Shown here in pieces: positions 15,460 through 23,664 of a DNA stretch of 27,074 nucleotides. The position numbers and the translations under genes are program-made. The notes beneath the pieces were generated by a model. The model worked only from the letters and a program-made list of their open reading frames with translations, did no database searches and was not told where the DNA came from. Source of the DNA: Christensenella sp. UBA1262 (GTDB lineage: Bacteria; Bacillota; Clostridia; Christensenellales; CAG-917); assembly GCA_002308215.1 (NCBI GenBank), contig DBVO01000016.1, forward strand, positions 14,333 to 41,406. Direction: 5' to 3'. Numbering within the stretch: the first letter of the stretch is position 1; every line of letters starts with the position of its first letter.

Positions 15460-15481
15460 GTTAATAAATTGTAGCAAACAA

Positions 15482-16270
15482 ATGAGTTTAACTTTTGTAT
15501 CACTTGCCAGCGGAAGCAAAGGCAATGCAACACTAATAATCTCTGAGAAAACGGCAATACTAGTTGACGCAGGATTATCATATTCTGCACTTACGGTTGC
15601 CATTCGAGAATTTGGCTTAACACCATCTAGAATTGATGGCGTAGTCATTACACATGAGCATGGAGACCATATTCGTGCTGTACAGAGATTGTCTGAAGAT
15701 GTAAAAGTATATGCCCATCCTTTGACTGCTCGTGCCATATGTGAAAGATATGGCGTAGTGAAGAATATAGCAAATGTAGATGATTATGAAAATGGTTTTA
15801 CCATTGGAGACATAAACGTAGAGCCATTTAGGATTCCCCATGATGCCGCATATCCACTTGCTTACTCATTTGAGTGTGGAGGCGCGAGATGCAGCGTAGC
15901 AACTGATATTGGCGTTCCTACAGTAGGTGTTCTTAAAAACATAAAAGATAGCTCGTTGGTCTTGTTGGAATCTAATCATGATATAGACATGCTAATTAAT
16001 GGCAACTATCCATATCCATTAAAACAACGGATTCTTTCTAATAACGGGCATCTTTCTAATGATGCGGCTGCAAGAATAGTTCAACATATAATCTCAGACA
16101 GAACGTCTAGAGTTAATAAAATTATGCTAGGCCACATTAGCGAAAACAACAATACAGAACAGCTTGCATTTGACACCGTAAACAATATGCTTAAAAAGTG
16201 CGAAAATACAGAAATTGAACTTTATGTTGCACATCAGAATAGAAGAAGTGAGGTTTTTGAAATTAGATGA
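15482..16270 (+). CDS. walJ: WalJ/YycJ-family MBL-fold metallohydrolase
   Basis: A 262-residue metallo-beta-lactamase-fold protein of the YycJ/WalJ (VicX) family, regarded as DNA exonuclease-type hydrolases. It has the family opening FVSLASGSKGNATLI, the metal motif HEHGDH (His58, His60, Asp62, His63), a further metal-ligand strand in RIPHDA, ATDIG, the SNHD motif, and LGHIS. In Bacillus walJ follows the walRKHI cell-wall regulatory genes; no such genes occur here, and it instead heads a cluster with CPBP proteases and rlmH. rlmH near walJ is also seen in Bacillus and Staphylococcus. The start lacks an obvious ribosome site. Its stop overlaps the next start (ATGA). Confidence 0.88.
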   Translation: MSLTFVSLASGSKGNATLIISEKTAILVDAGLSYSALTVAIREFGLTPSRIDGVVITHEHGDHIRAVQRLSEDVKVYAHPLTARAICERYGVVKNIANVDDYENGFTIGDINVEPFRIPHDAAYPLAYSFECGGARCSVATDIGVPTVGVLKNIKDSSLVLLESNHDIDMLINGNYPYPLKQRILSNNGHLSNDAAARIVQHIISDRTSRVNKIMLGHISENNNTEQLAFDTVNNMLKKCENTEIELYVAHQNRRSEVFEIR

Positions 16271-17352
16271 AAAGAACTATATATGCAAATGAAGGTTCAT
16301 CAATTTTTATAATTGCCTTATGCGTAGGCAATATTTTGGCAACTTTACTTATAACACTAGTACGTGGAGTAGGCGATTTTGAAGGCATGAATATCATGTC
16401 TTGGGTAACCTATGCGTTAATACAAATTATGTTTATTGTGACAGCTGTAGTGTATTGTGCTGTACGCAAGATTAATATTCCAATCGTTACAAGAATGAAT
16501 AAAGGCCTTAGACCTTTGCAATATGTTTTGTTGCCACTAATAGCTATTGCAACAATCCTTGTTTTCTTACCAATTGCTAATGCATGGACATCATTCCTTC
16601 AAATAATACATTATCATGGTGCTGGCGTCTCCATGCCTGCAACAAGCAAGGTGTGGGTTTACTTTTTAGCATTATTTGTTATGGCAGTCATGCCTGCATT
16701 TGGTGAAGAGATTTTAATGAGAGGATTTGTACTTCATGGAGCCTCAACTAGAAGCCTGTGGTTTGGCATAATAATTTCTTCTACGCTATTTAGCTTAATG
16801 CACGCAAGTCCACTTCAACTTGTTCATCAATTTGGACTTGGCATGGTTTTAGCTATAGTTGTTGCTTCGACAGGTAGTATTTGGGGCGCAGTGATTATCC
16901 ACTTTTTAAACAATTTTATTGCTATCACACTTACGAACTATTTGCCACAAGTCGATGAACTTTATGCAAAGCTAGGTTATTATAATTGGCTTACTGGAGC
17001 TGCAAGCGTTATTGTTGGCTTGTTCTTGCTTGTAATATTGCTTTATTTGTTCTATCGCATTGGAGAGAAAAAAGAAGAGAGATTCAAAGTTGTTTCTAAT
17101 GGCATAGAATATGAAGATTTTACAATTTATGCTCAAGGTGATGAAACTAAGAAAAGTAATTTGTTTGTAGATACATTTAAGTTTATTGGATCTCTGTTCA
17201 CAAAGAGTGGATGGCAAAACATAACCAGAGCACTTACACGTTCAAACGGAATTGAAACAACAGGAAAGGAACAAAATGTTCTTGGTGTTTGGCTTGTGCT
17301 GGGCATTGTAATTATTTATTGGATTATTGCATTTGTTCAAGGAATGATTTGA
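16267..17352 (+). CDS. CPBP-family intramembrane glutamic endopeptidase (copy 1)
   Basis: A 361-residue polytopic membrane protein of the CPBP/CAAX (Abi) protease family. The catalytic motifs are complete: EExxxR as Glu147-Glu148-ILM-Arg152, the FSLMH motif with His179, and HxxxN as His212-FLN-Asn216. About eight hydrophobic segments surround them, and a hydrophilic cytoplasmic segment of some 70 residues (about 265-335) precedes a last helix. CPBP proteins cleave membrane substrates, for example prenylated proteins in eukaryotes and bacteriocin-related or unknown substrates in bacteria. It overlaps the walJ-like gene by 4 bases and is followed 1 base later by a second CPBP gene, so the two are co-expressed. 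Confidence 0.9.
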   Translation: MKRTIYANEGSSIFIIALCVGNILATLLITLVRGVGDFEGMNIMSWVTYALIQIMFIVTAVVYCAVRKINIPIVTRMNKGLRPLQYVLLPLIAIATILVFLPIANAWTSFLQIIHYHGAGVSMPATSKVWVYFLALFVMAVMPAFGEEILMRGFVLHGASTRSLWFGIIISSTLFSLMHASPLQLVHQFGLGMVLAIVVASTGSIWGAVIIHFLNNFIAITLTNYLPQVDELYAKLGYYNWLTGAASVIVGLFLLVILLYLFYRIGEKKEERFKVVSNGIEYEDFTIYAQGDETKKSNLFVDTFKFIGSLFTKSGWQNITRALTRSNGIETTGKEQNVLGVWLVLGIVIIYWIIAFVQGMI

Positions 17353-17353
17353 T

Positions 17354-18469
17354 ATGACTAGCAAAAGACTTAAAGTAAGCATCATATATCTTGTAGTTGT
17401 GTTGCTCACTCTCATAATGAGAGTGGCATCTGCTCTTGATATATATTCTGCGTTAGGAATAAATGATGCAGATGCTTTTTGGACTATCATAATTCAGATT
17501 ATAATATTTGGCATTGTACCATTTGTTCTTTACATGATTTTTGTCGCTAGTAAGCAAGATAAAGAACTGCTGTATTTTCCAAAAAGAAAAGCGAAAGAGA
17601 CAGATCAAGAAGAACAATTAAGTTTTGTCGGAACAGAATATCAACGTGATGCAGATTCTTTACCAAAAGAATTAGAGAATAAAGAAGAAACTAAGGGCGA
17701 GAAAACGAAAAAAGCATTTAATGCTTTTTTACATGACTTTGGATTTAAAAAAGTATCAGGTAGGGATGCCTTAAGGACTTTTGTTTTGGCTATTTGCATG
17801 ATAGTGGTTGGCTCCGCTGTTTCAATGGTTTGGCAAATGGTCCTCTCGCTTGTAGGATATACGCGCTCCCCATCAGACACTGATTATTCGAGCGTAGGCA
17901 TTTTATTTAAAGAGATTTTCTTTGTTGCAGTGTTGCCAGGCTTTTTTGAGGAGTTTTCTCATAGAGGTTTGATAAATGCTGGATATAAAGAAACAGGGTG
18001 GAAGTTTGTGCTTATATCTGCGCTATTCTTCAGCCTAATGCATCAAAACATAGTACAAACAGGATATACTTTCACAGATGGCTTAATGATGGCGCTTGTG
18101 ATGTATTACACGGGTTCGATTTGGCCTTCAATATTCATGCATTTCTTAAACAATGCGTGGTCAGTTTTTTTGGGATATGTATCAGATGCTGGTGGAGCAT
18201 TCAGCTTTATTATTTCAGTAGAGAACTGGTTATATTCTACGGTCGGAGGCCTCCTCGTATGCATTGTTGTTGTGCTTTTATGTGCAGTACTTATTGCGCT
18301 AATGTTTTGGCGGATGCGCAACGAGGCAGTTAAGATGGCGCGCATTGACGACAAGCCATTTAAGAATACTTTGGCTTATCCAGTCGCAAAGGATCTTGTA
18401 TTTTGGCTCACCATTGCAGTTGGCGTTGCCGCTACAGTCTTCTCGCTTGTTTGGGGGATTATGAGATGA
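17354..18469 (+). CDS. CPBP-family intramembrane glutamic endopeptidase (copy 2)
   Basis: A 371-residue paralogue of the preceding protein with all motifs kept: Glu199-Glu200-FSH-Arg204, FSLMH with His230, and His263-FLN-Asn267 followed by a helix. The shared GSIWxxxxxHFLNN core shows common descent. It differs by a large charged cytoplasmic loop after the second helix (about 75-135, rich in Lys and Glu). The start follows AAGGAATG. Its stop overlaps the rlmH start as ATGA. The tandem pair may have different substrates or act as a heterodimer; neither can be told from sequence. Confidence 0.9.
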   Translation: MTSKRLKVSIIYLVVVLLTLIMRVASALDIYSALGINDADAFWTIIIQIIIFGIVPFVLYMIFVASKQDKELLYFPKRKAKETDQEEQLSFVGTEYQRDADSLPKELENKEETKGEKTKKAFNAFLHDFGFKKVSGRDALRTFVLAICMIVVGSAVSMVWQMVLSLVGYTRSPSDTDYSSVGILFKEIFFVAVLPGFFEEFSHRGLINAGYKETGWKFVLISALFFSLMHQNIVQTGYTFTDGLMMALVMYYTGSIWPSIFMHFLNNAWSVFLGYVSDAGGAFSFIISVENWLYSTVGGLLVCIVVVLLCAVLIALMFWRMRNEAVKMARIDDKPFKNTLAYPVAKDLVFWLTIAVGVAATVFSLVWGIMR

Positions 18470-18924
18470 GAGTAAATGTTATTGCAATCGGCAAAATTAA
18501 AGAAAAATATCTTGTTGATGCTATAGCAGAATATACAAAGCGCATGTCTCGTTATGCTGATTTTAAAGTTGTTGAACTTCCAGATGCACCTCAGGGCAAA
18601 TCTCCGGAAGAACAAAAGCATATAGAGAGCGAGGAGTTACTTTCTAAAGCCAAAGGCTTTATTATAGCATTAGACTTCCGAGGAAGAGAATTATCCAGCG
18701 AGGAATTCGCAAACTTAATCAACACAAAATGCACAGAAGGAATAAATGAATTCTCGTTCCTTATTGGTGGAAGCCATGGGCATACAGATGAGCTACGTTC
18801 TAAGGCGGATATGGTGTTGTCATTTGGCAAAATGACTTTCCCTCATCAATTATTTAGAGTTCTTGTATGCGAACAGATTTATCGTGCGTATTCTATAATA
18901 GCAGGAACACCTTATCATAAATAA
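18466..18924 (+). CDS. rlmH: 23S rRNA (pseudouridine1915-N3)-methyltransferase RlmH
   Basis: This SPOUT-fold enzyme methylates pseudouridine 1915 in helix 69 of 23S rRNA on assembled ribosomes, using S-adenosylmethionine. The 152 residues (family about 155-159) begin MRVNVIAIGKIKEKYL and contain the AdoMet-binding trefoil knot: LDFRGRELSSEEFA, FLIGGSHGHTDEL, LSFGKMTFPHQLFRVLVCEQIYRAY and the C-terminal GTPYHK. The start is the ATG overlapping the upstream stop; an in-frame extension back to 18403 overlaps the CPBP gene and does not match the family. It is followed one base later by tadA. Confidence 0.97.
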   Translation: MRVNVIAIGKIKEKYLVDAIAEYTKRMSRYADFKVVELPDAPQGKSPEEQKHIESEELLSKAKGFIIALDFRGRELSSEEFANLINTKCTEGINEFSFLIGGSHGHTDELRSKADMVLSFGKMTFPHQLFRVLVCEQIYRAYSIIAGTPYHK

Positions 18925-18925
18925 A

Positions 18926-19393
18926 ATGGAAAACAATACAAATTACAATGATAAATACATGCAACTTGCGATAGATCTCGCGACAGCATCTGCAAAAGCA
19001 GATGAGGTTCCTGTTGGCGTAGTTATTGTTAAGAACGATGAAGTGATTGCTACAAGCGAAAACATGAAAGAAAGAGCCAATGATGCAACAAAACATGCAG
19101 AGATGGTTGCTCTCGCTAAAGCTGCTGAAGTTGAGAATAATTGGTGGTTAGAGAATTGTGATGTATATGTAACTCTTGAGCCTTGCCCAATGTGTGCAGG
19201 GGCTATGATAAATGCCCGTATACGCAATTTATACTTTGGTGCGAAGGACCCAAAAACTGGCGCAGCAGGTAGTAAAGTAGATTTATTTAAGTCAGGTTTA
19301 TTTAACCATGATGTGCTTGTATCTGGCGGTCATCATGCTGATGAATGCTCTGCATTACTGTCAGAGTTTTTTAAAGGAAAACGCAAGAAATAG
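18926..19393 (+). CDS. tadA: tRNA-specific adenosine(34) deaminase TadA
   Basis: TadA deaminates adenosine 34 to inosine in the anticodon of tRNA-Arg(ACG), which lets one tRNA read three arginine codons. The 155 residues have the zinc site and catalytic residues of the cytidine-deaminase fold: HAEM with His57 and Glu59, and PCPMC with Cys87 and Cys90, followed by AGAMINARI, a typical TadA sequence. The YFGAKDPKTGAAGS motif and FFKGKRKK tail also match the family. The ATG follows the rlmH stop by one base, so initiation probably depends on ribosomes ending rlmH. Confidence 0.96.
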   Translation: MENNTNYNDKYMQLAIDLATASAKADEVPVGVVIVKNDEVIATSENMKERANDATKHAEMVALAKAAEVENNWWLENCDVYVTLEPCPMCAGAMINARIRNLYFGAKDPKTGAAGSKVDLFKSGLFNHDVLVSGGHHADECSALLSEFFKGKRKK

Positions 19394-19424
19394 AGTTTAA
19401 CTCAGCAAAAATATAAGATAAACT

Positions 19425-19440
19425 GCCTATTTGGGCAAAA
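19425..19440 (+). promoter_or_regulatory. Small hairpin upstream of the pth ribosome site
   Basis: TGCCT-ATTT-GGGCA (within 19425-19440) can form a 5-bp hairpin just before the AAAGGA ribosome site of pth. It lacks a T tract. It may mark an mRNA processing or start boundary between tadA and pth, but the evidence is only the inverted repeat. Confidence 0.3.
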
Positions 19441-19450
19441 GGATATAATT

Positions 19451-20032
19451 ATGTTGCTTATTGTAGGACTGGGAAATCCAGGCATGAAGTACAAAAACAC
19501 CTATCACAATGTTGGATTTAATCTTGTAGATGCATTAGCAAAATCATTCAAGGTTAAATTTGACGAAACAGAATGTGAATCAAAAACCGCCAGGTTAATA
19601 GTTGGTGGAGAGGATATTGTTTTTGCAAAGCCACAAACATATATGAATAATTCTGGTGTAGCTGTTAAAAAACTCGTTAAACATTATAACGTTGATGCGG
19701 CAAGTGAACTTATAGTCTGTTATGATGATATTGATCTCCCACTTGGTTCACTAAGAATGAGAGAACATGGTAGTGCAGGAACTCACAATGGCATGCGTTC
19801 CATAGTATCAGAGCTTAACTCACAAGATTTTAAACGTCTTCGCATAGGTACAAAAACTGATGCCATTAAAAACAAAGAAGTTGAATTAATTGAGTTTGTT
19901 CTTTCTAAAGTGGATTATGATTCAAAAAAGGTTCTCGATAATGTGATAGAACAAGCTAAAGATTTACTTGTGGAATTAATTAAAGGTGAAGACTTTGCTC
20001 GAGTTGAAGAGAAAATAAACAGAATTCACTAA
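19451..20032 (+). CDS. pth: Peptidyl-tRNA hydrolase
   Basis: Pth releases tRNA from peptidyl-tRNAs that drop off the ribosome. The 193 residues match the family length and show every hallmark: GLGNPGMKYKNTYHNVGF with Asn9 and catalytic His19, KPQTYMNNSG with the substrate-binding Asn residues, CYDDIDLPLGSLRMR with the conserved Asp, and GSAGTHNGMRSI. A good AAAGGA ribosome site lies 8 bases before the ATG. Its position directly upstream of mfd is the same as in Bacillus (spoVC-mfd region), a conserved Firmicutes pairing. Confidence 0.97.
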   Translation: MLLIVGLGNPGMKYKNTYHNVGFNLVDALAKSFKVKFDETECESKTARLIVGGEDIVFAKPQTYMNNSGVAVKKLVKHYNVDAASELIVCYDDIDLPLGSLRMREHGSAGTHNGMRSIVSELNSQDFKRLRIGTKTDAIKNKEVELIEFVLSKVDYDSKKVLDNVIEQAKDLLVELIKGEDFARVEEKINRIH

Positions 20033-20064
20033 ACATAGTTGATTAATTTGGAAGAGAAATTAAA

Positions 20065-23000
20065 TTGATTACCCCAGCAGTTTTGAAACTTACAAATTTA
20101 GGCGAAAAGCTTGCAGTCCTTGATGGGCTCAAGAAAAAACGCTTGTTAGACGACAGACTATCTGCCGTCTCTATTTTGCGCGTTTCAGAAGGTGCAAAGT
20201 ATCATATTATATCTCAGCTACCTTGTAGAAAATTATATGTAGTTTCTGACAATCTTGCAGCTAAGAGTGCAACTCGTCAATTGTCTTCATGGGGATTGAA
20301 TGTTAAGTTTTTACCTCCTCGTGATGATGTGCTGTTGCCAAGAAAGGGGTTTTCTCTTGCTAACTTGCGTCAGCGCATTAATGCTTTAGTTAGTATTGTA
20401 TCCAATGAAGCAGATGTTATTGTTACTAGCGCTGAAGCACTGCTTCAACTTTTCCCTTCAAGACGACTTGTTGAAAGATTTTCTTTGTCTCTTAAAAAAG
20501 AAGATGTTATATCGCCTCAAGATCTAGCAGATAAATTGGCAGATATGGGATATGCAAGGCAAGGGATGATTGCTGATATCGGTGATTTTGCTTTGCGTGG
20601 TGATATACTCGATGTATATGATGTTAGCGGAAATGCTTATCGAATCAATTTCTTTGATGAGCTTATTGAAGATATTAAGCTCCTTGATGTTGATGAAATG
20701 CTTTCGACAAATGAGCTATCTTCTATAACGATTTCTCCGACTAGCGATATTCTTATTGATGAAAAAGGATATGATAGTGCGCGTGAGGGCATTAAAAAGC
20801 ATTTAGGGAACAGAAACGCACAAGAATTATTCGACAAATTATCTGTCGGCGCTAATGATGCATCTTTTGTATGGGCACTCCCATTTATAAAGGGATGTAG
20901 TGAGTCACTACTTGATTATTTAAACGATGGCGAACCAACTACAATTATTTTTGATGAGCCAAAAGTTGTATTTGACAAGCTCAGTATCTTAAGAAAAGAA
21001 TTTGATGGTCGTATTACAACACTTCTCAAAGGAGGAGAAATTGTAGACGAGCACAAATCCGTTTGCATAGATATATTTGAACTCAAGAGACAATTATTTA
21101 CTGCTCGTAAGATGAGCTTTTCGGCGTTATCACTTACTAACAACCTATTTGAACCTAAATTAGTTATAGAGCCAAAGACAAGAGCTATAACCAAGTATTA
21201 TTTAGACTTTGACAGTTTGACTCAAGATCTAAAAACTTTTGCAATTAATGGGACAAAAGTTATTTTTGCTACTGGCAGTAGTGAAAAGGCTAGGACGGTT
21301 GTTGAGAGTTTGAGAGAACAAGAAATCTTTGCTGAGTTTTCGCTCGATGGAGAAAGTGAAGCTAGTGTAGTTGTTACACCATTAGCGGTTGAAACAGGTG
21401 TCTTGTATCCAGCAATGAAAGTGTGTTTAATTGGCACTTCAGAGTGTGTAGGTAAGCATCGAGCCGAAGAGGTTAAATTACACAAACAGCAGTTTATCGC
21501 ACCAAAAGCAGGTGATTATGTAGTACATCGTGTACATGGCATAGGTCTTTGCGAAGGCACCACTATAATGAAAGTGGGCGAATTTGAGAAAGAATATATT
21601 GTTCTTAGATATCGCGATGGAGACATGTTATATGTTGCCACCGATCAAATGAATAACCTACAAAAATTTGTTGGCGAAGAGAACCCTGCTCTCAATAAAA
21701 TGGGCGGAAAAGAATTCGCTCGAGAGAAAGAAAAGGTCAAAAAATCTGTTCGTAAGCTCGCAGTTAATTTGGTCGAGCTTTATGCAAAGCGTGAAAAGCA
21801 AACTGGTTACAAATATAGCAAAGATACCATTTGGCAAAAAGAATTTGAAGACAATTTTGAATACGAAGAGACAGCCGACCAACTTAAAGCTATCGCAGAT
21901 ATTAAATCTGACATGGAAAGCGGTAAGATTATGGACAGGTTGCTTGTTGGTGATGTTGGCTTTGGTAAAACAGAAGTTGCATTTAGAGCAATGTTTAAAA
22001 CAGCATTGGATGGGAAACAAGCAGTACTGCTTGCTCCTACTACAATTCTAGCAAGACAACATTATGAAAATTTAGTGCCTCGTCTTGAGCCATTTGGAAT
22101 AAAGTGCGGTCTACTTACTAGATTACAATCTAGTAGTGATAATGCTGCGTTGGTACAAGAACTAAAAGAAGGAACGACATATTTGGCTGTAGCAACCCAT
22201 AAAATTCTTTCCAAAAACATTGAATTTAAAGATCTCGGATTACTTGTTTTGGATGAGGAGCAACGATTTGGTGTTGAGCATAAAGAAAAACTCAAGGAAA
22301 GATATCCGCTTGTCAATGTTCTTACATTATCTGCGACCCCAATTCCTCGCACACTCAACATGTCATTGACTGGGGTAAGAGATATCTCAATGCTTGAGAC
22401 TGCTCCTCAAGGTAGATTGCCAATTCAAACATATGTTGTTGAATATAGCGATGCTATGTGTGTTGATGCCGTGGAACGCGAAACAACTAGAGGAGGGCAA
22501 ACTTTAATTTTGCTTAATGAGATAGATGCCCTCGAGCCTTTTGCTGCAAAACTTAGAGAATTAACAGACAATAAGGTCCGAATAATTACCGCTCATGGGC
22601 AAATGTCGTCTGGAGAACTCGAAAAGCGCATAGGCGCTTTCTATGATAAAGAATATGATGTTCTTGTAGCGACAACTATTATTGAAAACGGAATAGATCT
22701 CCCAGATGCTAATACGCTTATAGTTATAAACAGTGGCCATTTTGGATTGGCTCAATTATATCAATTGAGAGGAAGAGTAGGTAGACGTGGGGTGCTGGCA
22801 CACGCGTATTTCACTGTGCCTGCTAATGATAGCCTTACATCTCAGGCTGAAAAGCGCCTGAATACATTGCTTGAAAATACAGAAATTGGCAGTGGCTTTA
22901 AAGTTGCACTTGCAGATTTGTCAATTCGTGGTGCAGGTAACTTACTTGGCGCCGAACAATCTGGCCATATTGAACGTGTTGGTTATGAGATGTATCTTGA

Positions 23001-23493
23001 AATTTTGGACGAGGCTATTCAAGAAGTTAAGACCGGTGTTGTAGCGAGACCAGAGCGTGATTGTGAAATGAAAGTAGATATCGCTGCATTTATTTCTGAT
23101 AGCATAATGGAAGGAAGAGATAAACTAAAGGTTTATAAGAGAATTGCAGAGGTAAACTCATTTGCATCTCGAGATCAGCTTATTAGCGAACTCGAACAAG
23201 TTTATGGGAAGGTAGATTTACCACTTGAAAACCTCATTAACGTAGCGCTTCTTAAGAATCTTGCATCTCGTCAAGATGTATCTCGCATTATTATCAATAA
23301 GAATGGTGCAGGTGCGAATTTCTATGATGCAGAAGTATTTAAAAATGAAGCACTTATGAAAGCAGTGGCAGATCATTCTGGCAGTGTAGTGCTTACCAGC
23401 ACAATTCCGCCAACGCTTATTTTTGAGGTTAATCACACAACAGCAGAACAAAAATTAGCCAAGCTTATAGAGTTTTTTGCTAGTGTTGGCTAA
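20065..23493 (+). CDS. mfd: Transcription-repair coupling factor Mfd
   Basis: Mfd removes RNA polymerase stalled at DNA damage and recruits UvrA. The 1142 residues (E. coli 1148) comprise the UvrB-like N-terminal module, the CarD-like RNA-polymerase-interacting domain starting near residue 483 (GDYVVHRVHGIG), and the RecG-like translocase with Walker A GDVGFGKT (629-636), DEEQ (730-733), TLSATPIPRTL, and QLYQLRGRVGR, followed by the C-terminal TRCF domain that masks UvrA binding. The start is a TTG at 20065: no ATG or GTG lies in frame between the upstream in-frame stop (20044) and the conserved region, and a weak GGAAGAG precedes it. The rare start and weak site suit a low-abundance protein. 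A terminator follows. Confidence 0.97.
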   Translation: MITPAVLKLTNLGEKLAVLDGLKKKRLLDDRLSAVSILRVSEGAKYHIISQLPCRKLYVVSDNLAAKSATRQLSSWGLNVKFLPPRDDVLLPRKGFSLANLRQRINALVSIVSNEADVIVTSAEALLQLFPSRRLVERFSLSLKKEDVISPQDLADKLADMGYARQGMIADIGDFALRGDILDVYDVSGNAYRINFFDELIEDIKLLDVDEMLSTNELSSITISPTSDILIDEKGYDSAREGIKKHLGNRNAQELFDKLSVGANDASFVWALPFIKGCSESLLDYLNDGEPTTIIFDEPKVVFDKLSILRKEFDGRITTLLKGGEIVDEHKSVCIDIFELKRQLFTARKMSFSALSLTNNLFEPKLVIEPKTRAITKYYLDFDSLTQDLKTFAINGTKVIFATGSSEKARTVVESLREQEIFAEFSLDGESEASVVVTPLAVETGVLYPAMKVCLIGTSECVGKHRAEEVKLHKQQFIAPKAGDYVVHRVHGIGLCEGTTIMKVGEFEKEYIVLRYRDGDMLYVATDQMNNLQKFVGEENPALNKMGGKEFAREKEKVKKSVRKLAVNLVELYAKREKQTGYKYSKDTIWQKEFEDNFEYEETADQLKAIADIKSDMESGKIMDRLLVGDVGFGKTEVAFRAMFKTALDGKQAVLLAPTTILARQHYENLVPRLEPFGIKCGLLTRLQSSSDNAALVQELKEGTTYLAVATHKILSKNIEFKDLGLLVLDEEQRFGVEHKEKLKERYPLVNVLTLSATPIPRTLNMSLTGVRDISMLETAPQGRLPIQTYVVEYSDAMCVDAVERETTRGGQTLILLNEIDALEPFAAKLRELTDNKVRIITAHGQMSSGELEKRIGAFYDKEYDVLVATTIIENGIDLPDANTLIVINSGHFGLAQLYQLRGRVGRRGVLAHAYFTVPANDSLTSQAEKRLNTLLENTEIGSGFKVALADLSIRGAGNLLGAEQSGHIERVGYEMYLEILDEAIQEVKTGVVARPERDCEMKVDIAAFISDSIMEGRDKLKVYKRIAEVNSFASRDQLISELEQVYGKVDLPLENLINVALLKNLASRQDVSRIIINKNGAGANFYDAEVFKNEALMKAVADHSGSVVLTSTIPPTLIFEVNHTTAEQKLAKLIEFFASVG

Positions 23494-23513
23494 GTAAATA
23501 TACTCATATTTTC

Positions 23514-23537
23514 TGGCATCTAATGCCATTTTTTCTT
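23514..23537 (+). terminator. Rho-independent terminator after mfd
   Basis: A perfect 6-bp stem (TGGCAT with ATGCCA, loop CTA) is followed by TTTTTTCTTTTT. It closes the long walJ-to-mfd gene run 20 bases after the mfd stop. Confidence 0.88.
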
Positions 23538-23598
23538 TTTATTTACAAAATTTAAGCTTTTTAAACTCTAAACTTTTTTACTATATTGTGAAATTTGC

Positions 23599-23627
23599 TT
23601 GCACGCTCGGGTATAAGTGTGTATAAT
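23599..23627 (+). promoter_or_regulatory. Sigma-A type promoter of the second lipoprotein gene
   Basis: TTGCAC (23599-23604) and a perfect TATAAT (23622-23627) are separated by 17 bases; the upstream sequence is A/T-rich and may act as an UP element. The predicted start near 23634 gives a 30-base leader containing a strong AGGAG (23653-23657) seven bases before the ATG. Confidence 0.85.
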
Positions 23628-23664
23628 ATTCGTACTATTGATTTTTTCTCTTAGGAGTTAGAAT

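Noticed and set aside
18403..18465. Upstream in-frame extension of rlmH
   Set aside because: It would overlap the CPBP gene by 67 bases and its residues do not match RlmH; the ATGA overlap start matches exactly.
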